Shown here: positions 54,359-63,323 of the stretch, in pieces
How positions within the stretch are numbered: the first letter of the stretch is position 1
How the letters are laid out: every line of letters begins with the position of its first letter
Assembly: GCF_017357525.1 (NCBI RefSeq)
Contig: NZ_CP036172.1
Span: 842,561-906,560, forward strand
Direction of reading: 5' to 3'
Length of the DNA stretch: 64,000 nt
Origin: Methanofollis aquaemaris
GTDB taxonomy: Archaea > Halobacteriota > Methanomicrobia > Methanomicrobiales > Methanofollaceae
Translations under genes and position numbers: made by a program
The notes under the pieces: model-generated
Database searches by the model: none
What the model was told of the DNA's origin: nothing
The model's input: the letters and a program-made list of their open reading frames with translations, nothing else

Positions 54359-54615
54359 CAGATCACCCGGTTGAGCATCTCGCAGACGCGAAGGTCGACA
54401 TAATGCCGTTTCGATGGGTAGACCCCTCGATGCTCCAGCGCCTGGGCAGGACATATCTCATGACACGAGAGGCACCCCATGCAGTTCTCCGGGCGGACCG
54501 GGACACTGGTGCCGCCCTGGAGTTCAAAGACTCGCATGGGACAGTCTTTCACGCAGAGGCCGCAGCCATTGCATGCCGATGAGTCAACGGATATTTCTAT
54601 CACACACACCACCAA
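54358..54615 (-). CDS. 2x[4Fe-4S] ferredoxin
   Basis: An 85-residue bacterial-type ferredoxin with two CxxCxxCxxxCP sets: CNGCGLCVKDCP and CMGCLSCHEICP. It should carry electrons for the hydrogenase encoded after it, or form part of its electron-output module. The start is uncertain: TTG 54615 or GTGs at 54612, 54609 or 54603 are possible (GGTGG overlaps this stretch). It is the first gene of the hydrogenase-Roadblock operon. Confidence 0.85.
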   Translation of the reverse strand: MVVCVIEISVDSSACNGCGLCVKDCPMRVFELQGGTSVPVRPENCMGCLSCHEICPAQALEHRGVYPSKRHYVDLRVCEMLNRVI

Positions 54616-54680
54616 ACATAATTGCAGGACGATACAATTTACCGACTCAACAATATTAAAATCTATTGAAAATAGTTAGG

Positions 54681-54690
54681 CTTAAAAACA
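54681..54690 (+). promoter_or_regulatory. TATA-like box for the prepilin peptidase gene
   Basis: CTTAAAAACA is centred about 30 bases before ATG 54716, with no Shine-Dalgarno, suggesting a short-leader mRNA. The same 100-base A/T-rich spacer must hold the divergent hydrogenase promoter. Confidence 0.35.
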
Positions 54691-54715
54691 GTGCCAATAA
54701 TAAGAATAAAGCACC

Positions 54716-55510
54716 ATGATCCTTTCCCTCCTCTTTGCCTCGGCCGCAGTCGGGATCACCCTGCTCTATGCATCGGTCCTCGACCACCGCGAACGGCGGG
54801 TACCCTTCAGGACCTGGTATCCCATGCTCGCCGTCGCGTTCCCCTCGGCACTCTTTTTTTATGCCGGTTTGCTCATCGGTGGGAATATGGGAACGGCCAT
54901 CTACTTCGCCGCGCTCTCCCTGATCTTTTCAGCGGTCTTCTACGCCTTCGGGAGTCTCCACCTCTTCGGTGGCGCCGACGCGTGGGCCCTGATCTTTCTC
55001 TCGGCCTGTATCCCCGCGTTTCCACTCGAACCCCTCTACGGGATGCCGCCGCTTGGATTCTTCCCCTTCACCGTCCTGACCAACGCCCTCATCCTCAACC
55101 TCGCAGCGCCGGCCCTCCTCTTCGCGAGGAACGTGGTCAACCGGGACTTCGCCCCCTTCCCGTACATGTTTCTCGGCTACCCGGTAGACGGGGAGCGGAT
55201 CAGGGATCATTACGGGTTCGTAATGGAAGAGATCGAAGAGGGCGACGACGGCACGCTCTCCCGTCGGTTCATGCGGATCAGAGACTCGCTGCGCCGGACC
55301 GTGAAGGGGGGCGAGCGCAGGATGTACACAAAGGATCTGCGCGAACATCCTGAGCGCTACAGAAAAGAACTCTCTCTTTACAAACAGGCCCGGACAGTCT
55401 GGATCAGTTACGCCGTCCCCTTCATCATCCCGATCACTGCAGGTTTCCTCACCGCGCTGTTTATTGGCGATCTGCTCTATATGATCATGAGGATGCTTAT
55501 AGGGGCCTGA
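54716..55510 (+). CDS. A24-family prepilin/preflagellin peptidase
   Basis: A 264-residue membrane aspartyl protease. Six or so hydrophobic spans are seen. The first catalytic aspartate is in [15 protein letters not shown] (residue about 23) and the second in the G-x-[G]-D motif [14 protein letters not shown]. The insert domain near 150-230 is cytoplasmic and charged. It cleaves class III signal peptides of pilins or archaellins. Divergence from the hydrogenase-pilus cluster supports a role with its PilB/PilC proteins. No pilin gene is visible in the window. Confidence 0.9.
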   Translation: MILSLLFASAAVGITLLYASVLDHRERRVPFRTWYPMLAVAFPSALFFYAGLLIGGNMGTAIYFAALSLIFSAVFYAFGSLHLFGGADAWALIFLSACIPAFPLEPLYGMPPLGFFPFTVLTNALILNLAAPALLFARNVVNRDFAPFPYMFLGYPVDGERIRDHYGFVMEEIEEGDDGTLSRRFMRIRDSLRRTVKGGERRMYTKDLREHPERYRKELSLYKQARTVWISYAVPFIIPITAGFLTALFIGDLLYMIMRMLIGA

Positions 55511-55515
55511 AGGAG

Positions 55516-55878
55516 ATGGAACTGAATTATACCGGCGGCCTGGTCCCGGTCATCGTCCAGGACGCGAAAAGTCGCGAGGTGCTGATGCTCGCCTACGCAA
55601 ACGACGAGGCGGTGCAACTCACCCTGGAAACGGGGTTTGCTCACTACTGGTCCCGCAGCAGGGGCAAAATATGGAAGAAAGGCGAGGAGAGCGGGAATGT
55701 CCAGCGAGTCCGGGAAGTACGGGCCGACTGCGATGCGGACACTCTCCTCTACCTCGTTGAGCAGAAAGGAGCGGCCTGCCATACCGGGCATTATTCCTGT
55801 TTTTATCGCTGTATCAACGGAGAAGAGATCGCCCCCCCCCTCTTCGATCCGTCAGAAGTATATCCTAATAAGGGATAA
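55516..55878 (+). CDS. hisI: Phosphoribosyl-AMP cyclohydrolase
   Basis: A 120-residue HisI enzyme of histidine synthesis, opening the purine ring of PR-AMP. The zinc/magnesium motif is [20 protein letters not shown] followed by [10 protein letters not shown], and substrate residues are in [20 protein letters not shown]. It lies six bases after the peptidase gene. Confidence 0.95.
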   Translation: MELNYTGGLVPVIVQDAKSREVLMLAYANDEAVQLTLETGFAHYWSRSRGKIWKKGEESGNVQRVREVRADCDADTLLYLVEQKGAACHTGHYSCFYRCINGEEIAPPLFDPSEVYPNKG

Positions 55879-55905
55879 ACACACGTAAACTATGGTGAAT
55901 TTTTT

Positions 55906-57837
55906 ATGAAAATAGTGCCTGATACCAGTGTCGTTATAGACGGACGCATCACCTCCATGATAAAGGCCGGCGAATATACAGGTGCGACAATAATCATCCC
56001 CGAAGCAGTCGTCGCAGAACTCGAGGCCCAGGCCAACCAGGGGCGCGAGATCGGGTTTTCCGGGCTTACCGAACTGCAAGAACTCTCCAGGATGGCGAAC
56101 GAAGGGACAATCGAACTGCGGTACGTGGGCGAACGCCCCAACCTCAACCAGGTCAAACTCGCCAGCGGCGGCGAGATCGACGCCCTGATCAGGAATGTCG
56201 CCATCGAGTACGACGCAAAGTTCATCACCAGCGATGTGGTCCAGTCCGAAGTGGCGAAGGCCAAGGGAATCGATGTCCTCTATCTCAGACCCCAGACCGG
56301 GGAAGCGACCCCTCTTCTTATCGATCAATACTTCGACGAGGACACGATCGCGGTGTACCTTAAGGAACGGGTACCCCCGATGGCAAAGAAGGGGACGCCC
56401 GAGGCGATGCACCTGGTGCAACTGCGCGATAACCCGATGAACGAGTACGAACTCCGCACGATGGCGCAGGAGATCCTCGAACGGGCCAAGCGCGATCCCG
56501 ACGGTTTCATCGAGATCGAACGCCGGGGGATCACAGTCGTCCAGATCGGCTCGATCAGGATGGCCATCGCCCGTCGGCCCTTCTCCGACGGGATGGAGAT
56601 CACGGCGGTCAGGCCGATCCGGGACGTAGCCCTGGAGCAGTACGCCATGGCCGGGCTGATCAAGGAGCGGGTCAGGGACACGCGTCGCGGGGTGCTGATC
56701 GCAGGGCCGCCCGGCGCCGGAAAGAGCACCCTCGCCCAGAGCATCGCAACCTATCTCTCAGACGAGGACTTCATTGTCAAGACGATGGAGGCGCCGCGCG
56801 ATCTCCAGGTGCCGGACAATATCACGCAGTACACCGCCCTCGAAGGGAGTATGGAGAACACCGCCGAGGTGCTCCTCCTGGTCAGGCCCGATTACGTGGT
56901 CTTCGACGAACTCCGCAAGAACGAGGACTTCAGGGTCTTTGCCGACATGCGGCTTGCCGGTGTCGGGATGGTCGGGGTGATCCACGCCATGCAGGTGCAG
57001 GACGCTCTGCAGCGGTTCTTCGAGCGGATCGACTCGAGTGTCCTCTCCCAGATCGTGAACACCATCATCTTCGTGGACAACGGGAAGATCACCCAGGTCT
57101 TTGATGTCGACTTTGCGATCAAGGTGCCCGAGGGTATGAACCCCGACCTGCATATCCGTCCGGTGACGACCGTGCGCGATTCCCTATCCGGCGAGATCGT
57201 CTTTGAGGTCTTCAAGTATGAGGGCGAGACGGTTGTGGTGCCGTTCCATGGCACACCCCGCCCCCGCCCCCACCCTCGCCCTGTGGAACCGCAGCGGCCC
57301 AGGCCGGCAGTTGTCGAGAGGGCACCCCCACAGCCGGAGGTCGAGAGAGAGACCGAGGAACCGACAAAGGAGGCAGCCGAGGAGAAGATCAGACACGAAC
57401 TCGGACGCTACACGGTCGGACAGGTGGATGTCTTCATGAAGAGCGACTCCAAGGCGGTTGCCTATATCGAAGATAAGGATGTCCCCGCAGCAATCGGGCG
57501 CGGCGGGAAGAATATCGCTGCGATCGTCAACAAACTCGGGGTCGGGATCGATATCAGGCCCAGGTCCGAACTCCCGAAGACGAACGAGGTCGAGGCTGAG
57601 GCCGAAGAACTTGAGGCGAGCGAGGGGCTTCGTCTCCGTGTCGAAAAGAGACACCTGACGCTCGTCGCCCCCGAACACAAAGAGGCGATCGTGGACGTCT
57701 TCGCCGGGAAAGAATATCTCTTCACGGCGACGGTGAACGAGAAGGGTGAGATCGATCTTGCAAAGAGCAGCAGCATCGCGCAGGAGTTGATTCGCAGATA
57801 CAACGACCATGAGATCATCAGACTGAGAGCAGTATAA
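55906..57837 (+). CDS. PIN-domain/KH-domain ATPase (PilT-like)
   Basis: A 643-residue archaeal PINc-ATPase (COG1855). The PIN domain (1-130) has acidic residues in VPDTSVVIDGR and DALIRNVAIEYDAKFITSD. A RecA-like secretion-type ATPase core follows with GPPGAGKSTLAQSIA (Walker A, about 267). After a Pro-rich linker (about 455-475) comes a KH domain (IGRGGKNIAAIVNKLGVGID). It is probably an RNA- or ribosome-linked NTPase, not a pilus retraction motor. A close-packed plus-strand run with hisI and leuS suggests co-transcription. Confidence 0.92.
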   Translation: MKIVPDTSVVIDGRITSMIKAGEYTGATIIIPEAVVAELEAQANQGREIGFSGLTELQELSRMANEGTIELRYVGERPNLNQVKLASGGEIDALIRNVAIEYDAKFITSDVVQSEVAKAKGIDVLYLRPQTGEATPLLIDQYFDEDTIAVYLKERVPPMAKKGTPEAMHLVQLRDNPMNEYELRTMAQEILERAKRDPDGFIEIERRGITVVQIGSIRMAIARRPFSDGMEITAVRPIRDVALEQYAMAGLIKERVRDTRRGVLIAGPPGAGKSTLAQSIATYLSDEDFIVKTMEAPRDLQVPDNITQYTALEGSMENTAEVLLLVRPDYVVFDELRKNEDFRVFADMRLAGVGMVGVIHAMQVQDALQRFFERIDSSVLSQIVNTIIFVDNGKITQVFDVDFAIKVPEGMNPDLHIRPVTTVRDSLSGEIVFEVFKYEGETVVVPFHGTPRPRPHPRPVEPQRPRPAVVERAPPQPEVERETEEPTKEAAEEKIRHELGRYTVGQVDVFMKSDSKAVAYIEDKDVPAAIGRGGKNIAAIVNKLGVGIDIRPRSELPKTNEVEAEAEELEASEGLRLRVEKRHLTLVAPEHKEAIVDVFAGKEYLFTATVNEKGEIDLAKSSSIAQELIRRYNDHEIIRLRAV

Positions 57838-57860
57838 GTGAAGTTCAGGAGTGACAATTC

Positions 57861-60653
57861 GTGGCAGAATGGGACATACAGAAACTGGAAGAGAAGTATC
57901 GTGATGTCTGGCCGGCGACCTTCGAAGCCGACCCTGACGAGAAGGATAAGTTCTACCTGAACGTCGCCTTTCCCTATCCGAGCGGGGCGATGCATGTCGG
58001 GCACGGCCGGACCTATATCGTCCCCGATGTGGTCGCACGGTTCTGGAGGATGCAGGACAAGAACGTCCTCTTCCCGATGGCGTTCCATGTCACGGGAACG
58101 CCGGTGATCGGGATCTCCAAGCGGATCGCAAAGGGCGATCCCGACACGGTGCGGCTGTACCGCGATCTCTACCAGGTGCCTGAGGATGTGCTGGCAAAGT
58201 TCGACGACCCCATGACGATTGTCCGGTACTTTGCCGGGGACTACGAGCGGATCATGCGCCGGTGCGGGTTGTCCATCGACTGGCGGCGCCGGTTCATCAC
58301 GGTGGACCCGCAGTACTCGAAGTACATCGAGTGGCAGTATGCCCACCTCAAGGAGGGCGAGCATGTGGTCAAGGGCGTCCACCCGGTGAAGTACTGTCCG
58401 TCGTGCGACAACCCGGTCGGCGACCACGATCTCCTGGAGGGCGAGAAGGCCGAGATCATGAAGTTCACCCTCATCCTCTTCGAGTGGCAGGGTGCGAAGA
58501 TCCCGTGCGCCACGCTCAGGCCCGAGACGATCTACGGCGTCACGAACCTCTGGGCCAACCCCGAGGTCATGTACCTGCGGGCAAAGGTCGACGGCGAGGC
58601 GTGGGTGCTCTCCCGCGAGGCGGCGTACAAACTGGAGATGCAGGACCACACGATCGAAGTGACCGGCGAGGTGTCGGGCGCGGAGATCGTGGGATCGACG
58701 GCGTCCCACCCACTCTGCGGCGAGGTGCCGGTCCTGCCGGCGGCCTTCGTCGATCCCGATATGGGGTCGGGGCTGGTGATGTCGGTGCCGGCCCATGCGC
58801 CCTTCGACTATATCGCACTGCGCGACCTCCAGGAGCAGGGCGAGTTCACCGGGATCACGCCGGTGGCGATCATCACCTCGAAGGGTTACGGGGATCTCCC
58901 GGCAAAGGACGCCATCGAGCGGGCCGGGATCACGCACCAACTCGATCCCAGGATGGACGAGGTGACCCGTGAGGTCTACGGTGCGGAGTTGCTCCGCGGC
59001 ACGCTCCTCCCGAACTGCGGCGAGCAGGCCGGCAAGCCGGTGAAGCAGGCCCGCGACGATGTGGCCGCACTCATGCTCGAGGAGTACGGCTCGAAGGTGA
59101 TGTTCGAGTTCGATACCAGTGACGTGGTCTGCCGGTGCGGCGGCCGGGTGTACGTGAAGATCCTCCATGACCAGTGGTTTCTCCAGTATTCCGACCCGGC
59201 ATGGAAGGCCCAGGTGCACCAGCAGATCGACGAGATGAAGATCGTGCCCCAGGAGGTCCGCGCCGAGTTCGATCGGACGGTGGACTGGCTCAAGGACTGG
59301 GCCTGCACCCGCCGGGTGGGCCTGGGGACGAAGCTCCCGTGGGACACGAACTGGATCATCGAGCCGCTCTCAGACTCGACGCTGTACATGGCGTTCTACA
59401 CGATCGCCCACCACATCAAGAAGATCGAGCCCGAGAAGCTCACACCCGAGGTCTTTGACTATATCATCTACGGGACCGGGAACCCGACGACGGTGCCGAG
59501 GGCGACGCTCGACGCGATCAGGGCCGAGTTCCTGTACTGGTACCCGTACAATTACCGCTTCTCGGCGAAAGACCTCATCTCCAACCACCTCACCTTCCAA
59601 CTCTTCCACCACCGTGCGGTGATGGAGGAGGACAAGCAGCCGCAGGGCATGGTCATCTTCGGGATGGGGCTCCTGAACGGGGCGAAGATGTCCTCATCCA
59701 AGGGGAATGTGGTGCTCCTGGACGACGCCCTCAACGAGTTCGGGCCCGATACGGTGCGGATGTTCCTGGTGGGTTCGGCCGAGCCCTGGCAGGACTTCGA
59801 CTGGCGCAACGAACTCGTGATCGGCGCGAAGAAGCAGATCGAGCGGTTCTGGAACACGGTCTCCGAGGGGATCGCCGTCGAGGAGAATGACGGGCGCGAG
59901 ATCGACGGATGGCTGATCTCCAGGCTCCAGCACAGGATCGAGAACACCACCCTGGCGCTGCAGAACTTCCAGACGCGGCAGGCGCTGCAGGAGGCGTTCT
60001 TCGGGATCGAGGCCGACTTGAAGTGGTACCGCCGGCGGCTGCCGACGATCGCGCCGGGTTCGGCGGCGGTGCAGGAACTCTGCTCGGCATGGGTGCGGTT
60101 GCTCGCCCCGGTGGTCCCGTACACCTCCGAGGAACTCTGGCACCAGATGGGTCACGACGAACCGGTGGCCTTCGCCCCGTGGCCGGTGGCCGACGCCGCG
60201 AAGATCGACGAGAAGACCGAACTGGCCGAGGAGTTCCTGGCGAGGACCGTGGAGGATATCGAGTCGATCATGCGGATCATCCAGATGGAGCCGCGTGCGG
60301 TGAACCTGTATGTGGCTCCGGCATGGAAGAGACAGGTCTTCTCGATCATCGCGGGCGCTGCGGACCCCAAGCAGGCGGTCAAGTTGGTGATGGCCGACGA
60401 GGGGCTGCGCGGCAAGGGCAAGGAGGCGGCCGACGCGGCCAAGCAGGTGACGAAGTTCATCCACCGTCTGCCCCCCGAGCTGGTGGAGAGCGTCGCCGCT
60501 CACGGGCTCGACGAGATGGCGGTCCTCTCTGCGGCGCAGGAGTTCCTGCAGCGGGAGTTCAATGTCCCGGTCAGGATCCTGCAGGCAGAGGGGAGCGGCG
60601 AGATGAAGGCCGACGCCGCCCTGCCGTTCAAGCCGGCGATTGTGATCGAATAA
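57861..60653 (+). CDS. leuS: Leucine--tRNA ligase
   Basis: A 930-residue archaeal-type LeuRS. The HIGH motif is HVGH in YPSGAMHVGHGRTY (residue about 48) and the KMSKS motif is AKMSSSKGNVVL (about 613). The CP1 editing domain (about 180-340) contains ATLRPETIYGVTNLW, the family's editing threonine-rich loop. The start is GTG (57861), with AGGAGTGA upstream. It charges tRNA-Leu. Confidence 0.95.
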   Translation: MAEWDIQKLEEKYRDVWPATFEADPDEKDKFYLNVAFPYPSGAMHVGHGRTYIVPDVVARFWRMQDKNVLFPMAFHVTGTPVIGISKRIAKGDPDTVRLYRDLYQVPEDVLAKFDDPMTIVRYFAGDYERIMRRCGLSIDWRRRFITVDPQYSKYIEWQYAHLKEGEHVVKGVHPVKYCPSCDNPVGDHDLLEGEKAEIMKFTLILFEWQGAKIPCATLRPETIYGVTNLWANPEVMYLRAKVDGEAWVLSREAAYKLEMQDHTIEVTGEVSGAEIVGSTASHPLCGEVPVLPAAFVDPDMGSGLVMSVPAHAPFDYIALRDLQEQGEFTGITPVAIITSKGYGDLPAKDAIERAGITHQLDPRMDEVTREVYGAELLRGTLLPNCGEQAGKPVKQARDDVAALMLEEYGSKVMFEFDTSDVVCRCGGRVYVKILHDQWFLQYSDPAWKAQVHQQIDEMKIVPQEVRAEFDRTVDWLKDWACTRRVGLGTKLPWDTNWIIEPLSDSTLYMAFYTIAHHIKKIEPEKLTPEVFDYIIYGTGNPTTVPRATLDAIRAEFLYWYPYNYRFSAKDLISNHLTFQLFHHRAVMEEDKQPQGMVIFGMGLLNGAKMSSSKGNVVLLDDALNEFGPDTVRMFLVGSAEPWQDFDWRNELVIGAKKQIERFWNTVSEGIAVEENDGREIDGWLISRLQHRIENTTLALQNFQTRQALQEAFFGIEADLKWYRRRLPTIAPGSAAVQELCSAWVRLLAPVVPYTSEELWHQMGHDEPVAFAPWPVADAAKIDEKTELAEEFLARTVEDIESIMRIIQMEPRAVNLYVAPAWKRQVFSIIAGAADPKQAVKLVMADEGLRGKGKEAADAAKQVTKFIHRLPPELVESVAAHGLDEMAVLSAAQEFLQREFNVPVRILQAEGSGEMKADAALPFKPAIVIE

Positions 60654-60665
60654 TTTTCTTTTTTT
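60654..60665 (+). terminator. T-rich tract after leuS
   Basis: Eleven T residues interrupted by one C directly follow the leuS stop, a strong archaeal termination signal. The composite repeat begins right after it. Confidence 0.55.
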
Positions 60666-60666
60666 G

Positions 60667-60983
60667 CTCTGAAAAATCGGGCATGAACCCCTGGCTCAAG
60701 CGTACGGGATGAAAATTCTTGTTGGTCTCCGGTGAGTGGATCCTTGTTCCTCTTCGGAGCAGGTGTGAGAAGGCGTGGTGATCAGACGTGCCGCTCTCAT
60801 CGCAGAATCTTCACCACAGCCTCGCGCCGGGGGTTTCACCCCCGGACCCCCACGACGAAGATAGGTGCGGAGCGGCAGCTGACGGGTGTTCCCCGCCGTA
60901 AGGAATGTGATCAGAGATCCTCGCACGCCCCAATGATCTTCATGCGGTATGCCTGAGGGGTGCTCTCGAATCATGCCCGATCC
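60667..60983. repeat. Composite palindromic repeat element (compact B-A-B')
   Basis: The simplest complete copy, filling the gap between convergent leuS and alkD. Forward end 60667-60720 (CTCTGAAAAATCGGGCATGA, CTCAAGCGTACGGGATGAAA). Core hairpin 60790-60877 with perfect inner CCGGGGG (60827-60833) / CCCCCGG (60839-60845), then CCCCCACGACGAAGATAG. Reverse end 60936-60983 (TTCATGCGGTATGCCTGAGG, ATCATGCCCGATCC). Length about 317 bases. Confidence 0.8.
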
Positions 60984-61016
60984 TCCGCACCACACACCTT
61001 CCCCGGATTCCTCCCG

Positions 61017-61730
61017 CTACCAATCCTTCTTCATCGCCTCAGCCTTCATCTCCTTCGGCATCAGTTCGATGGCGTACCGCAGTGCCGTCCGCGGCATCGC
61101 TTTCTTGTGCTCCATCACATACGCGAAGATTTCGTCCCGGTGCTGCCTGCTCGCCTCCTTGAGGAGCCAGCCGTACCCTTTCTGCACCAGGTCGTCTTCG
61201 TCGGTGAGAAGGAGGTCGGCGATCTCGATCGCGTCGTCCAGAAATTTCCCGTGTTTTGCCGGAACGATCAACGAGACCGCGGCGGCCCGCCGCATCCACC
61301 GGTTCTCTGACTGTGTCCAGCATTTGAGTTCCTCGAGATACTCGGGGTATTCCTGGATGAAGTCGCCCACCGCATGGTTGCAGAGCACGTCGCACTCGGC
61401 CCAGTTGGAGATGAAGGTCTCGATCCAGCGCCTGAAGACGGCGAGGTCTCCGGGTTCGTAGCGGTCATTGAGAAGATGCGCCCATTTCGAGACGATGGAC
61501 GCCTCTTCCATATACCCCGAGGAGTAGAGTTCCTCGCAGAGGGCGAAGATCTCCGCCTTGTCCCGCGTTTTCACATCCTTCCAGTACTTCTTCGCGATCG
61601 CGTGGACGGCCGAGGATTTGAGGCCGTAGCAGACGACCTCCTCCTTGAAGAACCGGCCGGAGTTCTTCCGGATCTCGGGGTCTGCCTGCTCCTGCAACTC
61701 TTCGCGGATCTGCGCAACAACCGGGTCCAT
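61017..61730 (-). CDS. DNA alkylation repair protein (AlkD-like)
   Basis: A 237-residue HEAT-repeat DNA glycosylase-like protein. Repeats include KNSGRFFKEEVVCYGLKSSA at the N-terminus, LCNHAVGDFIQEYPEYLEEL and the conserved segment SENRWMRRAAAVSLIVPAKH. It should excise N3- and N7-alkylated purines. ATG 61730 (MDPVVAQIREEL) is used; the frame runs on for 92 codons upstream into the repeat region, but that part has no family similarity. Confidence 0.9.
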   Translation of the reverse strand: MDPVVAQIREELQEQADPEIRKNSGRFFKEEVVCYGLKSSAVHAIAKKYWKDVKTRDKAEIFALCEELYSSGYMEEASIVSKWAHLLNDRYEPGDLAVFRRWIETFISNWAECDVLCNHAVGDFIQEYPEYLEELKCWTQSENRWMRRAAAVSLIVPAKHGKFLDDAIEIADLLLTDEDDLVQKGYGWLLKEASRQHRDEIFAYVMEHKKAMPRTALRYAIELMPKEMKAEAMKKDW

Positions 61731-61879
61731 GATGAATGCTGGGGGGCCGAAACAATAAGGGTTGCGAAAAGACCGCCGGGCCGTTGCCGGGTTCGACAGG
61801 CTACGGTAGTGCTCGCCCTCCACATCATCAATCTGAAGAAGTGATCGATCACGCCCCATTTTGAATAAACTGAAAAAAA
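61731..61879. other. Upstream region of the AlkD-like gene
   Basis: About 150 bases that should carry the promoter of the AlkD-like gene. I see no distinct TATA box and no further gene. The composite repeat starts at 61880. Confidence 0.3.
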
Positions 61880-62949
61880 GGCTCTGTTGAAAACTTCTTC
61901 TGGAGTGTGAATGGTGCTGATGCTGACCACACTCCCCCCGCGTGACTTGATTGACGGAGGATGTCACCAGTCTCAGAAATGTTCCCCCTCTGCCTTCCCG
62001 CCCCAATCGCCATCCCAGGGGTCTGGGGGCAACACCCTCGGCGCGAAGATGGGTGAAGCATGTCGATCAGAAGGGCCACCCCACCAGAAGAATGAAGACG
62101 TTTCAACGGTTCTCTCGCGCCGGGGGAGACCCCCGGACCCTCCAGGATGAAGATAGGGAAGGGGCGGCGATTGAGAGGGGTCACGGATCCTTCTACACTC
62201 AGAAAAATCTGCGAGGGGCCCTGTAGAAACCATCCTCTTTTCATCACCTCAACCCCCCGGTGGACTGAATCCATCGCCTTCCCTCATGCTCACGCCGGGG
62301 GCGCCGCCCCCGGACCCCGTGATGAAGAGAGAGGCGAGGAAGGCGAGAAGAGAAGACCATGATGTGGGGTTGCAGTCCGCCGCCCATCTTCGTGCGGGGG
62401 GACCGGGGGGCGGCCAGCCCCCCGCAGAGATAGCCATTCTGGGCATTTACCATGAAAATGATCCAGACGTTCAATTCTGGAGTTATGGATGAGAATTTGA
62501 ACACACAGATTTCTCTCATACCTGATATACGGAGAAAAAAACCGCCCTCAGAACGATCGGGCTCTCTGCCTTCCCGCCCCTATCTTCGTCCCGGGGGTCC
62601 GGGGGCAGCGCCCCCGGCGTGTATGATGGAGGAAGGCACGTAGTTCAGAGATGCCGCCCCCAATCGTCGAATCTTCACCGCCGTCTCGCACCGGGGGGGC
62701 GGTGCCCCCCGGATCCCCCCACGGATGAAGATAGCCGAGGAGCGGCAGTTGAACAGTATCCTTCAGGTGCCCTGTTGCGAGGAGAGGAATCAAGTATCCC
62801 TTCGCACTCAGGAGAACTGCAACGAGAAATTTTCATCACGTATGCTTGAGCCAGGGGTTCATGCCTGATTCTACAAAGTCCTGCGAGGGAAGATTTTCAT
62901 TCGGTATGCCTGAGGCGTGTTCTCGACTCAGGAGCGACTCAACAGAGCC
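61880..62949. repeat. Largest composite palindromic repeat element, six hairpin units
   Basis: About 1.07 kb of repeat. A short forward tip (GGCTCTGTTGAA) is at 61880-61891. Hairpin units lie at 61989-62060, 62110-62170, 62276-62350, 62373-62437, 62567-62640 and 62651-62747, each with C-G-rich arms and GAAGATAG-type motifs (for example GATGAAGATAGGGAAGGGGC). Two tandem reverse ends close it: 62826-62880 (TTCATCACGTATGCTTGAGC) and 62891-62949 (TTCATTCGGTATGCCTGAGG, GACTCAACAGAGCC). Short frames inside are GC-bias products. Confidence 0.75.
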
Positions 62950-62950
62950 G

Positions 62951-62998
62951 AAAAAAGAATAAAATACCCACGTATTCGTCGCCCCCCCGAAGAGGGGG
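62951..62998 (-). terminator. Hairpin and T-tract after the DUF5611 gene
   Basis: On the minus strand, about 17 bases past the stop, CCCCC (62998-62994) can pair with GGGGG (62988-62984) across five bases. A T-rich stretch ending in T6 (62956-62951) follows. The reverse end of the big composite repeat begins one or two bases later. Confidence 0.6.
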
Positions 62999-63014
62999 AA
63001 AAGAGTGGACCGGT

Positions 63015-63323
63015 TCAGTCCTTCTGCAACTTCTTCGCCCGTTCCTTGGAATTGTACCCGGTGACAGCATCGAGGTACTTCCTGAAGCGGCGGTTGGTGT
63101 CCAGGATCGTCTCGTCTTCGGCCGCCAGGTCGGACTCGGTGTCCACCACCACGGTCTTCCCCTTCTCGCCAAGACAGACCTCAAGCCGCTTGAGTGCACC
63201 GTACGAGATAACATAGTGTCCGTCCTTCTCCTCAGGCTCAATCCCGAAGCACTCGGAGAAGGAAGCGACCATCCGCTCCTCCAGTTCTTTCGTGAACCCC
63301 CGCTTGATCTTGTACTCCTGCAT
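63015..63323 (-). CDS. DUF5611 family protein
   Basis: A 102-residue protein matching the small archaeal DUF5611 type: MQEYKIKRGFTKELEERMVA at the N-terminus, YVISYGALKRLEVCLGEKGK in the middle, RRFRKYLDAVTGYNSKERAK at the end. The function is unknown. It is divergent from the PAC2 gene across 160 bases. Confidence 0.85.
   Translation of the reverse strand: MQEYKIKRGFTKELEERMVASFSECFGIEPEEKDGHYVISYGALKRLEVCLGEKGKTVVVDTESDLAAEDETILDTNRRFRKYLDAVTGYNSKERAKKLQKD

Noticed and set aside
54615-54716. A tRNA or small RNA in the A/T-rich divergent spacer
   Set aside because: I could not find a cloverleaf or a conserved fold; the spacer is short and fits two divergent promoters.
61731-62006. A 92-residue N-terminal extension of the AlkD-like protein
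   Set aside because: The extension runs through non-conserved sequence and a repeat tip; ATG 61730 starts the conserved HEAT repeats.
61989-62747. Spaced GC-rich repeats resembling a CRISPR array
   Set aside because: Unit lengths and spacings vary widely, units are themselves hairpins with differing sequence, there are no uniform spacers and no cas genes nearby.
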